Assembly (NCBI GenBank): GCA_037355855.1
Contig: CM074764.1
Coordinates: 4,402,001-4,466,000, forward strand
DNA: 64,000 nt
Source: Pseudo-nitzschia pungens
Lineage: Eukaryota > Bacillariophyta > Bacillariophyceae > Bacillariales > Bacillariaceae
Reading direction: 5' to 3'
This document shows positions 1-10,015 of the stretch, piece by piece. Both the position numbers and the translations under genes were made by a program. Below the pieces are notes generated by a model. The model ran no database searches. It was not told where the DNA came from and saw only the letters and a program-made list of their open reading frames with translations. Within the stretch, counting starts at the first letter, position 1; every line of letters begins with the position of its first letter.

Positions 1-436
1 CTGCCAAGCGGCAGTGGCTTGCAACCATCCACCTTGCAAGGAAGCAGTATGCAGCGCCTGTCCCACCAGTGCAGCCATACCAACAAGAGGCTGCTCTTCT
101 CAGAGCCTGGCTTACTGGACCTCAGGGTTGATTACACTTTGTCCCTTGGTTTTGTCTTCTGTTCCTGCTTCTCATCCTGTCCCATCCCTGTTGATACTGG
201 ATCTTATCCCACTATCTTCATTCCCATTTCACTTTCTCTCAAGTCCCTCTTTTGTGGGACTTGTTTTGTCCTTTTCCCTGCTTGATGTTCAAGGTTTGTT
301 TGAAAATTTGTCGCTCTGCCACTTGGGGTCCTGACTCTATGATGGAGGCGACGTTAAAGTCTGGTTACAGACTGAGTAATTTAGTTTCACCTTTGGTGAT
401 TAAAGTTATTTAAATACGTATATTATTATTATTATC
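1..436 (+). repeat. 3' end of a dispersed repeat family with two hairpins and an ATT tail
   Basis: The last 170 or so bases align by eye with 29990-30186 (shared blocks: caaggtt-gttt, tggggcct, gaggcgacg). Both copies contain the hairpin AGTCTG-GTTA-CAGACT (here 358-373) and, shortly after, a second hairpin (here TCACC-TTT-GGTGA, 387-399). Both end in an AT-rich stretch and an (ATT)n tail (420-435). A 3' end carrying RNA-like hairpins and a simple-repeat tail suggests a non-LTR (LINE or SINE-like) element. No reverse transcriptase is visible in this piece and its 5' part lies outside the window, so the class is inferred. Short open frames here show no recognisable domain. Confidence 0.6.
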
Positions 437-620
437 GTGCATGTTATCGTGCATGTTATCGTGCATGTTATCGTGCATGTTATCGTGCATGTTATCGTGC
501 ATGTTATTGTGCATGTTATCGTGCATGTTATTGTGCATGTTATCGTGCATGTTATCGTGCATGTTATCGTGCATGTTACCGTGCATGTTATCGTGCATGT
601 TATCGTGCATGTTATCGTGC
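434..620. repeat. 12-bp minisatellite (ATCGTGCATGTT)n
   Basis: About 15.6 head-to-tail copies of ATCGTGCATGTT, with a few single-base variants (ATTGTG, ACCGTG). It abuts the ATT tail of the preceding repeat. The unit is a multiple of three and lacks stops in several frames, so the open frames across it are artefacts. Confidence 0.95.
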
Positions 621-1120
621 ACCGTGCACCGTGCATCTCCAGGTGCACGCAATATTGCCCTAGTACTGTTAAATACTGTTGAGCATCATTAAAATAATTA
701 GTTACTGTGTATCTGAATACCGACAAAAATATCATCTATTTTCATTACCAGATTTGCGTACCGAATTCATCCCCGTTTTGGTTTTTTACCCTATTAGCGT
801 ACCCACCAAAGAATTTTGACTAGAAATACCCATCGTATCTGCGTTCCGAGCACCGTTCAGTTCTTAACGTAGCTCTCTACAGCCCAAAACTGCAAAATCG
901 GAACCTTTGGAGAGTACAGTACGGTATTGGTCCTCAACTCCCACGAATTGGCGCTCGGGTAAAGCGTGTGGAGTTGTAAATGTCCCATCAGTAGCTATGC
1001 CCTTCCAGTAGGAATTGTACCAGATCTACATACCCCAACTCTTAGCAACCCTACGGTATGTCTGATAACTGTCACGTGACCCAACACGACCCAACGCAAC
1101 CTCTTCTAAAAAAACACATA
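621..1120. other. No gene seen
   Basis: Unique-looking sequence between the minisatellite and the left end of the DNA transposon. No long open frame, RNA gene or repeat was recognised. Confidence 0.5.
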
Positions 1121-1121
1121 C

Positions 1122-1145
1122 GGTAAGGGTTTAGTAAGTAAAGTC
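1122..1145 (+). repeat. Left terminal inverted repeat
   Basis: Begins GGTAAGGGTTTAGTAAG and is the exact reverse complement of 4900-4923. Similarity stops abruptly on the inner side at the AAAGTC end. Confidence 0.9.
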
Positions 1146-1424
1146 ACCCAGTTTTTGGGGTCAGGTTATGAGCTCGAGCAACAACGAAAGCCTCTCTGTT
1201 TGCTTTAACTCTGATAAGTCTAAGACACCAGCTCAGACACTAAGTTATACCCGATGACAGAAATGGCAAGGTCAGGAGCTTTCAAACGGTACCCAACATG
1301 ACTTGTATTGCGCGCCTGACCTTTTCTTACATCAGGCCACTAATTACGAAAAAAACTCCATTTCAACAACCACAGCAACAAGGACCTCACACCCTCCCCT
1401 ATCTCCACAACCAGCCCCGACTTA

Positions 1425-1910
1425 ATTCTGATATTACAGCTACTCCATCCTCACTGTTAGAGCAACAAGGTCTCCAAGTTTTGAATCGATTGGAGCACTT
1501 GGTTTTGAGAAACAGACTGGCAAAGCAACGCTGAAAATCTTCTCTTTTTTCCGACCGAAAATCTCCCCCGGTCCAAACTACGGCAAAAATTAATATCTCC
1601 CCCCCCTCTCTATCGATTTGGACTGGACCACTTCACACAGCTCTATTACATAAAGAAGAACAACCCCTCCAATTTTTGGATCGATTGGACGTCTCGGTTT
1701 TGAGAATCGAACTGTAGACTGAGTACACTCCCCTTGAAAATCCGTAGGCAAAAACAGCTCAAACTACGGCGAAAATAAATATCTCTGGCACCACTCGATC
1801 GATTTGGATCGGAACACTTCAGACAGCTCTATTACATCAAGATAGACAAGGCCTCCAATTTGCGGATCAATTGGAGCTATATTTTTTGAGAATCGTACTG
1901 TATACTAACC
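1425..1910 (+). repeat. Degenerate tandem repeat of about 170 bp upstream of the transposase
   Basis: Two full and one partial diverged copies. Each carries a block like ctattacat..aag..caa, followed by ctccaa-ttt-ggatcgattgga and then ttttgagaatcg-actgta. The copies run about 1425-1530 (partial), 1545-1725 and 1725-1905. Subterminal repeats of this kind often bind the transposase. That role is an inference. Confidence 0.65.
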
Positions 1911-1919
1911 AAGGAAAAA

Positions 1920-4619
1920 ATGGAAGAAAATCCCAATTACTCTGTTGCTCCCACTGCTCCAGGGGTTGCACTACCAGCATGTAGGAGAACTGAAGCGGCG
2001 GCAAGGCTTCTGGCCAGTGGCGCTGTGTTAGAGTTCAACAAGAAATTGACTACAGCAGACGCCATGAGAGTTTATGGATTTACAGAAGCAGAGTGTGCCA
2101 ATTGTGCTGTGAAAAGAAGAGTGCTGAGACTCCGGACTAAGTACATGAAGGAGACGCCTGTCCCAAGGTCGATTGATGTATCCTGTAAAGCACCATCGAT
2201 CTCCCCTATGGCGTCGTGTAAAGGGAACAGCGCGAGTGGAAATAGTATTTGCAATTGCTCCTGCCAAAACTGCAAAAGCCAAAACAAGAGTTCAACCGCG
2301 GCCTCCAGCAGCACCAATGGCAACAAGAGAGTAATGGACGGCGATGCCAGCAAGAACACAGACGCGGGTGAGAACCCAGAGGATCCCCCAACTACTTTGA
2401 AGAAGCCAAGGAGGAGCCATACCCAACTGATGTATGATATGACAATCAAACAAAAAAAGAAGGACAAAGATGAAGAGTCTTATCTTGCAGCAGAGAAGAT
2501 CTACAAAGAGCAGCCAGGATCAAAGCGCATCTCGTTGCAGGAGGTGTGTGATATGGTGAACAGAATGAAAGGAACTGCTATTAAGATGAACACTTTGAAA
2601 TGGCGCTTGACCCAAGAAAACAAAGGTGTGTCAATTGGACGCCAGGGGAGACCATCCACTCTGCCACTAGAAGTGGAAGAGGCATTAGTTACAGCCCTGG
2701 AGACTTCCTTTCTTCTTTGTTCTGCTGGGATGCAGGTGAAGCCCAATCGGAAGCAGGCTGTGGATGATTTGCAAGCATGCCTTTCAAGGGGACCTTGCTC
2801 TTTCAAAAATTTTGGTTCCCTTTATAGGCGTTTGCAACCCAGGTTTGCTGAGAGTGTTGAAGTAAATAAGAACAACTCACAGCTGGAGGAGAGGAGAGCA
2901 CTGTGGACTACCTATAACAAGATTAATGAGTGGTTTAGCAACTTGAAATCGCTGTTACTGGAGAAGGGATTTGCTCGTTTACCAACAGAGATCAAACGGT
3001 TTGACGGACATATGGGGGAGCTTGTATTCTTGCCCCGTCAATTGCACCGTAACGTCAACGTTGACGAAACAGGATTGACGCTGGACGGTACCTGCAGTTG
3101 CGCAGGAGGTTGCCCAGTGATTGAGTATAGTCCATGGAGCGCGTCCTTGCCAAAGGGAGCATCGAAGGCTTTCAAAAGCAGCTCACGGTGTACAATGATT
3201 GGAGGAAGTACCGCCGCTGGAGATCCTATTCCAGTACACTTTCAACTGAAGAGCACTGCAGCAACAGAAGACACTAAACGAATTTTGCGCAGTTTCACCG
3301 ATGAACTGGATCGTGTGGGGACCTGCAACGGAATATGGGGCTTCAAACGAATCACTACACGCACACACACCGCTAATTGCAACGCCAACGCCGGAATGGA
3401 CAGCAACAAGTTTCCTAAGTACGTTCTAATAAGTATTGTTCCATTGTTCCCAGACGTACAACCAGCAAATGGTCTATGGGTCTTGTTAATCATGGATTCA
3501 GGTCCTGGACGTCTTGATAAAAAGCTCCTGCAGGAACTGAGTGTAATGGGTGTGCTACTATTGCCAGGAGTGCCTAACACAACTCACGTCACGCAAGTTA
3601 CGGACTGGAGCTACAGTCCCTTCAAGATGGCTTACCGCAAGACTAGGACGAAACTACATGCAATCCGCTGTTCGGAGCGGAAATTGCTGTGAGCGAGCGA
3701 CTATCCAGCAATGGTGTTCGGAAAATGAGAGACCAGCATGGACACAGAATTAGAGTCTGCGTTCGATGCGGCGTTCTCACCAGAGAGATCAAGATCTTTT
3801 TGGAAGAAGGTTGGAATTAGTCCCTTCTTCACACAAAAGTGTCTTGGAGATCGTAACGTCGTTCACAAGCTGATGATTTTGCCAAACGGAGATATCGACT
3901 AAGCAAAGGATCCAGCGACGGTGGAGCTATTGGAGCTCGAAAGTCGAAACGCTGCGGCGGTTGAAACACTGATCAATTTTGAATTCGACAGAGACGTATT
4001 TCGTAAGCAAGCACCACGGATTCAACAACGAGTTACGAGATTGGAAGCAACTACGGCGCGCGCGATCCAAGACACGATTGCAAAGGCAAGAAATACTGCG
4101 GGAAAGAAGTACATCGTTCTAGGCGGGAGACCGTACAACTGCCACGATCAGCACATTGCCAACGCGAAAAAGAGATCGAAGCAATGAAATCCGCAAAGGC
4201 TTGGGCGGAGGTCAAAGGAAACGAACTGTAAAGTGCTAATTCAGTCATGCAGCGGCGATTTCGCAAAGCTGCGGGTGAACGACATGAAAAAAATTTACAA
4301 GTGGAAGCTCGGAAAAAAACCTACCGGTTTGAAGAAAGAGGAGATACTGAGTGCAGTAGTAGCAGTGAAAGATGATCCCCCAGTTGGTGCAGTAAACTGG
4401 ACTGAAGAGGATGAAGCTGTACTGAAGGAATTACAGCAGGAGGATATCACACTCAAAGACACAGAGGTTGGAAAGAAGATGGCAGAGAATCTTGGAAAGT
4501 TAGCAGACTCAGCAAAAGCTATCACAAACAAGAAGATGGAGATTGCCAAGGCACACCTGTCCACAGAGCAAATCAAAATGCTAGAGGGTATGAAAGAGAA
4601 GTATCCTTGCGAGGAGTAG
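1920..4619 (+). pseudogene. DDE superfamily transposase (pogo/CENP-B-like), interrupted by four stops
   Basis: One reading frame runs 1920-4619 (about 900 codons). It is broken only by TGA 3690, TGA 3726, TAA 3900 and TGA 4185, with no frameshift. Residues about 195-250 look like a CENP-B/Psq-type helix-turn-helix region with a GRPSTLP segment. The catalytic triad is readable: Asp382 (NVDETG), Asp526 (IMDSGPG) and Asp562 (VTDWS, preceded by PNTTHVTQ), giving DD35D. After the third stop come charged sequence and, near 4270-4350, a SAP-like stretch (LRVNDMKKIYKWKLGKK). The start is the ATG at 1920, after an A-rich stretch. The family would cut and paste the element at its TIRs. Closest relatives are probably the DDE_1 group. 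The long C-terminal extension is unusual, and inactivation is clear. Confidence 0.8.
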
Positions 4620-4899
4620 CACGAGCGCTTGTAGTTTATGTTGTTAGTGGTTTAAAGTTGAAAGTGGTTTATTTGTTACGGAGAGAGACATGCCTTTATT
4701 ACTATTGTTGCAAATACATGTAATCAGAGCCAAAAAAAAGTGATCGAAATTTCGTCTCGGAGATTTCGTACCTCTATCGATCAAAATTATGGTTGGCAGA
4801 CTGACGCTGTGTCAGGATTGAGCCAGATTGAGTTTTAAGTGCTAAAACTACTGGCTGACGCAAGTGTAGAAAAGCTACTGGCTCTACTGGCGTCACGGC

Positions 4900-4923
4900 G
4901 ACTTTACTTACTAAACCCTTACC
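4900..4923 (-). repeat. Right terminal inverted repeat
   Basis: Exact reverse complement of 1122-1145, ending in AAACCCTTACC. Confidence 0.9.
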
Positions 4924-4954
4924 CAAAATATGCCACACTCAACGTTTTACCTTT

Positions 4955-5282
4955 AATAATAGAAAGGGGTGTGCCACGATGCGCGCTCCCGTACAAAAAC
5001 TCCATTCACATCTGAAAAAAAAAATTACCTATGCGTGGCACAACTAACAAAACCTGTCTCAAAAAATTTTCTTTCTGTTTGTTTTTAACTAACAAACACT
5101 AGTTAAAATACCTTAACTTCAGATAGTAATAACTCTGTCAAAAATCAATTCTAATCTTTATTTCAAATATCTGCATTATGGTTTAAAGTGTTTCAAACAA
5201 GAATATTCAATAAAAACGAGGTTTTGAACAAGTCTAAAGTCATCGATTACTAATACAAGGTTGTAGGCCATTTCTAGGCTTT
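4955..5282 (+). mobile_element. Single arm of a hAT-type foldback element
   Basis: Aligns over about 320 bp with both arms of the complete element at 55044-55860: AAAGGGGTG-GCC, ACTAACAAACACTAGTT, GAGGTTTTGAAC-AGTCTAAAGTCATC. The outermost 10 or so bases (CAGGGGTG) are missing and no opposite arm is found next to it. It is therefore a truncated copy. Confidence 0.8.
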
Positions 5283-5907
5283 TGGGGGGTCAGATCATCC
5301 GAAAACTGTTTCGCGACCCCTCTCAAGAATTTATTTGGGGGGGGGGTCGCGATTTATTCCTGGCTCATTTTGATGTAGCTCCATTTGTAGCCCTCTCGCG
5401 ATTCGCAACCCCAATTGCGACCAGGGTACTACCACAACCTCGAGAAAAAGAGAAAAAAATCGAACCGGATCCAATTTTTTTTTGTAAGACTCAAATATTT
5501 TCTTCAGTCACTTAATCAAATTAATCAACAACATTCTAATTTGCTCGTGCTTTTTTCCAAAAAAATTTTTTTTTCTCAGAAAAATCCCCCCTTCCCCCAA
5601 TTTTTTTATTCTAACTCACTCAAAATTCACTCTGAAACTTTTTTTTTGAACACGACACAAATTATTTCCTGGCACACCCCTCAAGAAACTCCAGCATACA
5701 TTCAAAAAATTCTTCACAAAAATTATGGACTACTCCAGAAATCGTGACCCCTCTCCTCACACGAATCGCGACCCTGCCCTAGGTGATTTTGAAATACTGT
5801 GATGCAAAACTGAAGTCAATCTTTCAAAAAAAAAATTAGAATTTATAGTAACAATTTTATTCTCAATTCGTTTTTTCTTGTTCCCACCACACAAATTTAC
5901 TTCCTAC
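5283..5907. other. AT-rich spacer, no gene seen
   Basis: Homopolymer-rich sequence with a G tract at 5337-5346 and short repeats of a cgcgacccctct-type motif at both ends (about 5313 and 5746). Open frames are short and of low complexity. Confidence 0.4.
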
Positions 5908-6168
5908 ATCATATTTGAGTTGCGATTGTATCATTTTTGAGTTGCGATCGCATCATAGTATTTCATATTTCAGTTGCCTCCCATCATATTTCAGTTGCGA
6001 TCCCATCATATTTGAGCTGGGATCACATCATTTTTCAGTTGGGATCGCATCATATTTGAGTTGCGATCGCATTATATGTCAGTTGCGATCCCATCATATT
6101 TGAGTTGCGATCGCATTATGTGTCAGTTGCCCCGTCGCATCATTTTTCAGTTGCCCTGTCGCATTAAA
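5908..6168 (+). repeat. 22-bp tandem array (CATCATATTTGAGTTGCGATCG)-like
   Basis: About 11 imperfect copies of a 22-bp unit, CATCATatTTgAGTTGCGATC followed by a variable last base. Related single units recur at about 7196-7245 and 7385-7405. Confidence 0.85.
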
Positions 6169-6189
6169 GTTGATTCCTCTTCCCTATCA

Positions 6190-7104
6190 GGACCTTCCGG
6201 AACTGTAAATATTTTCGCGCGAATCGCGCAATTTTTTGAGTCAAACTTGTCAACTCACATCCCCCTTTTGGAACACAATTTGGGGGGATAAACTCGCACT
6301 TTTTTCTTTCACTTTTTTCGAGACCAAAAAGTGCAAGTTTTCACGGGACTAAAAAACACGTTCTTTTTCAACTCGCATTAAATGCGAGTTTGGTTCAACG
6401 GACAAAAAAAGTGCGAGTTTTCTTTGCAAAATTTTTTTCGACGGGGGAGTCAATTTGCTAAGAGAGGCGCAACGATGCGGGAGTCGATTTGCTAAGAGAG
6501 GTCCTTAATTAAAATTATGCTTGCTCCGTTGCTGCTGCTTGCTACTTGCTGTCCCCCCCCCCTGTATTATCGACGCCCCTCTTAGCAAATCGACTCCGTC
6601 GTTGCCCCTCTCTTAGCAAATCGACTCCGTCATTTTGCCTCTATCAACAAAAAATCGACTCCGTTGTTTTGCCTCTATTAGCAAATCGACTCCCGCGTCG
6701 TTGCACCTCTATTTTTTAACAAATCGACTCCGCTGTTGCGCCTCTATTTTTTAAATGCTACGAGTTTTTGGTTGAAATTTTTGTTGAAAACACTCATTTT
6801 TTAAATAAAACTCGCATTTTTTAAATAAAACTCGCATTTTTTAACGAAAACTCGCATTTTAGTGCTGAAAACTCGCATTTTTCTGCTGAAAACTCGCATT
6901 TATTGCTGTATATACGTGTTTTTTTTCTAGAGCATAAATGCGAGTTTTTTAGTCCCATGAAAATCCGCACTTTTTTCGATCCCAAAAAATGCGAGTTTCT
7001 TTGGGGGAAGATAATTAATTTAAGGGGATACCCTCAAAATGACTAACTGCAATAAAAAATCGCGCGGTCCGCGCATCGAAAACTATCTTTGTTCCGGAAG
7101 GTCC
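6190..7104. mobile_element. Foldback element (915 bp) with long inverted repeats
   Basis: The ends are exact inverted copies of GGACCTTCCGGAAC (6190-6203 and 7091-7104). Similarity continues inward, with gaps, for about 170 bp: a cgcgcaattttt block, then aaaaagtgc-agttttca-gggactaaaaaa. Inside are hairpins such as AACTCGCATTAAATGCGAGTT-like palindromes near 6370 and 6933. A repeat of the type ctcttagcaaatcgactcc occurs inverted near 6445-6500 and direct near 6575-6745. There is no coding capacity. It is probably a MITE or foldback element moved by a transposase encoded elsewhere. The superfamily is unknown. Confidence 0.75.
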
Positions 7105-7410
7105 AGTAGCAAGCAGGCAACTCAATGCAGAATTAGAACAATTGAAATCCATTGTTATCAATACCCCAGATCTTGATGTGCTTCACTCACCGTTGCATTA
7201 TATTTCATTTGCCGTTGCATCCTATTTCATCAGCAGTTGCGATCGTCCCCTCCCTATTAGGAACAAGCAGGCAAGTGAATGATGCACATTTAGAACAACA
7301 ATCAAAATCCATGATTAAGTAATACCTCCTTCAACCTTGATGTGGTTCACTTACCATTTCCATCTCATTACATTTCAGTTGCCTTTGCATCATATTTCAG
7401 TTGCCGTCTT
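7105..7410 (+). repeat. Two diverged direct copies of a roughly 150-bp repeat
   Basis: Copy one (about 7109-7255) and copy two (about 7264-7405) share caagcaggcaa-t-aatg, tagaaca, aaatccat, cttgatgtg-ttcac and catttcattt/cagttgc blocks. The start of copy two resembles the sequence flanking the foldback element, so it may mark the uninterrupted target. Confidence 0.6.
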
Positions 7411-7756
7411 TCTTGTTCCATTCCGACCCAAAATTATGTGAAGTAAGATTTACGACACATGCATTTTCTGTCATGCATTTATTTGCTGAGAATTGATTTC
7501 TTCTACATGATGATAGCAGTAGAGTTACTACTAGTAGTATGTACCGTACTGAAGTAATAGTAGTAGAAACCAGTAGAAACCTGATGGTGGTATTGCGCGC
7601 CACCTGAACCACAGAGAGCCTGCCCCACTGCGCCATAATTTTGGACTACCTCTTATGTAGTACTACTACCTACACACTGCAGTAGTATGTAGCAGCAGTG
7701 TATCACTGTACTACCCTTACAAGCAGCAAGAATAGTACTACCTCAGTGAATATACC
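7411..7756. other. No gene seen; GTA/TAC-rich stretch
   Basis: About 7500-7740 is rich in imperfect gtagtactac-type triplets. No domain is recognised in the short minus-strand frame here. Confidence 0.4.
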
Positions 7757-8266
7757 ATCAAATCACATATCGGAATGAATCTGGCCAATCTTTGTGTGAT
7801 TCCAGTGTGAATATTCCTCATCCTATCCATGGGCAAGAGTATGCAAAAAGAAGTATTCAAAAATCACCAATAGTTTTTATGTCACCACTGAATAATTAGT
7901 AGTTGGCCCAGTACCACAGCATTTAGTAGAAACTACTGTAAAATCAAATATCTGAATGAATGTGGCCAATCTTTGTGTGATTCCAGTGTGAATATTCCTC
8001 ATCCTATGCATGGGCAAGACTATTCAAAAAGAAGTATTCCATAATCATTGAAAGTTTGGATGTCACCACTGAATAATTAATATTTGGTCCAGTACCGCAG
8101 CATTTAGTAGAAACTACTGTAAAATCAAATATCTGGATGAATGTGGCCAATCTTTGTGTGATTCCAGTGTGAATATTCCTCATCCTATGCATGGGCAAGA
8201 GTATTCAAAAAGAGGTATTCCAAAATCACCAATGGCATGGATGTCACCATTGAATAACTCAATAGA
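7757..8266 (+). repeat. 181-bp tandem repeat, about 2.8 copies
   Basis: The block GGCCAATCTTTGTGTGATTCC recurs at 7783, 7964 and 8145 (period 181). Units contain two near-identical phrases, CCAGTGTGAATATTCCTCATC and TGTCACCA-TGAATAA. The third unit is cut by the LTR of copia element 1 at 8267. Confidence 0.9.
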
Positions 8267-9241
8267 TATGAAGATATTCATGGTGCTATGGACTGTGCTA
8301 AAGGCTCCTGTGTAGGAGAGTGTACTGGGGCTACAGGCAGCAGCACCCAGTAGCTGACTAACAGGTGCTGAGCTGAGTGCTGAGCTGTGTGCTAATTGGT
8401 AGCATACAGGCTTAGCAGCAGGAGGCTTAGCAACAGGCTTAGCAGCAGGCTTAGCAGCAGGCTTAGCAGCAGGCTTAGCAGCAGGCTTAGCAGCAGGCTT
8501 AGCAGCAGGCTTAGCAGCAGGCTTAGCAGCAGGCTTAGCAGCAGGCTTAGCAGCAGGCTTAGCAACAGACCTATATCCTGCTTAGTATGGATGCTAGCAG
8601 AAGTTACTAGGGCCGTCGCGTACGACTTGTACCAATCGTACGTACCCCGAGTAAAGCACCTGTTATGGTGTAGCTAAATGCTACAGGGTTAGGGTTGCTA
8701 ATGCTACGAGATACTGAAAGATGCTAACCTACCATGATACCATGCTAAGATACTATGCTACCGCCGGGGTCGGGTCATTGGTGTATAATATGTACCATGA
8801 CCAGATACCCGGCCCAGACAGTTACCCAACGCGCTAGCACACGTTTGAATTTAATTAAGCGGAGCTACGCTACGATACTCTGATACGCTACCCGTAGAAT
8901 ACAGTACCAGAGCTACAGAGCTCTGTTATTATACGAGTTAGCGGATCGCTATCACGATACAGAGCTGAATTGCGCTCAGCTCTCTTTATTCACTCTTTCT
9001 AAAATAAACACACCTATCATGCCCTCCCTTTCGATCGATTCCAATGTACCTCTAGGGAAGTGCCTTGTATTGCCTAAGTGTATGCAATAGACCTTGAACA
9101 GTCCACTGTAGACTCACGATTTGCCAGGACTTTACGTGTTATTATTGTTAGGGCTTTCCCCTATTTTTTCAGTACGCAGTACCAGACGATTTATCTACCG
9201 ACCAAGTTCTATGAAGGTTGCTGACGAGCAATATCAACGCA
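8267..9241 (+). repeat. 5' LTR of copia element 1
   Basis: 975 bp, begins TATGAAGATATTCATGG and ends ATATCAACGCA. It contains 13 units of a 12-bp repeat AGGCTTAGCAGC (8407-8570) and a hairpin CGTACGATT-TGTACC-AATCGTACG. A TATA-like TATAATAT lies at 8784-8791, in the loop of a GGTCAT/ATGACC stem, and AATAAA lies at 9003-9008. The sequence right after it, GTTTATCAGACC, resembles the usual copia primer site TGGTATCAGAGC only over TATCAGA. Primer binding is therefore a guess. Confidence 0.85.
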
Positions 9242-10015
9242 GTTTATCAGACCCACCGCTCGACCCACTACGAACTGGGACGCCGGCTAGAGCGTGTGAA
9301 GAAACCCAGCTGGCTGATCACCACTGGCATCCATGCCTACACTTGGATGTAAAACCTCAGCTGTAACTGGACCAGTAGCTGACATCGCGAGATCCCTGAT
9401 GTTAATGGGGAGCCCTTTCCCAGACACGCGAACCGACCGGAGCCCACACATCCACCTCTGGGGCCTGTTAAATACAGTAGATGAGCGTCATGGTGGCACC
9501 ATGGAGGCTTGATCCGGTGGGGAAGGAGCAGGACGTGGAGAAAGCAGCGTCCATGATTCCCTGTTATTTTTACAGGATTCAAGGGGATGCTTGCTTGCCA
9601 CGGATGGAGCCACACTGGGAAAGAATTCCGTGGAGACGGAACGCCACGTAGGGACATCCCAGTGAGAACAGTCATATCCAGCAGACCAAGGACATGATGT
9701 CAGAACCATCCAACGAGAATAATGAGGCGCAGACCACCTCAAATCTGCCATGCCATCGATTTCGATTTTTAGCCAAGGGAACTCAAAGACTTGGCAACAG
9801 CGATTCCATGTTCCTGTTGGAATCAGGACCCAAGCAAGAAGAAAAGAGGGAACCCTGAGATCAGTCATATCTCAAAATCGAATCGATTGGACCAGAGCAG
9901 AAAGACCGAATAGAATTCTTTTCTTTTTGGTTGTCGACACGTAACCCACTGACGACACGGAACTGTCGACACGGAACAATCGACACGTAAGTTAGTTAAT
10001 CAGAGCAAGACAATC
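9242..10015 (+). other. Leader of copia element 1
   Basis: Untranslated leader, matched by 20036-20954 and 43458-44374. It ends in short repeats of the type GTCGACACGGAAC shortly before the gag ATG. No conserved open frame. Confidence 0.6.

Larger units (their letters stand above)
1122..4923 (+). mobile_element. DNA transposon with 24-bp perfect TIRs and a decayed DDE transposase
   Basis: Perfect 24-bp inverted repeats at 1122-1145 and 4900-4923 (outer end GGTAAGGGTTTAG) bracket one transposase reading frame. The element is about 3.8 kb, with roughly 170-bp tandem repeats between the left end and the gene. No clear target duplication is visible: the left flank reads ACATAC and the right flank CAAAATA. 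A TA target, as used by Tc1/mariner/pogo elements, is possible but not shown. The copy is inactive, because its transposase frame contains four stops. Confidence 0.85.

Noticed and set aside
434..620. CRISPR-like array
   Set aside because: Units are head to tail with no spacers. The same holds for the 17-, 21- and 22-bp arrays. The genome is eukaryotic.
406..735. Frames of Thr-Ile-Thr-Cys, Met-His-Asp-Asn or His-Val-Ile-Val repeats
   Set aside because: Created by the 12-bp minisatellite.
5282..5747. Short overlapping plus-strand frames after the hAT arm
   Set aside because: Low-complexity Phe/Lys-rich translation of homopolymer tracts.
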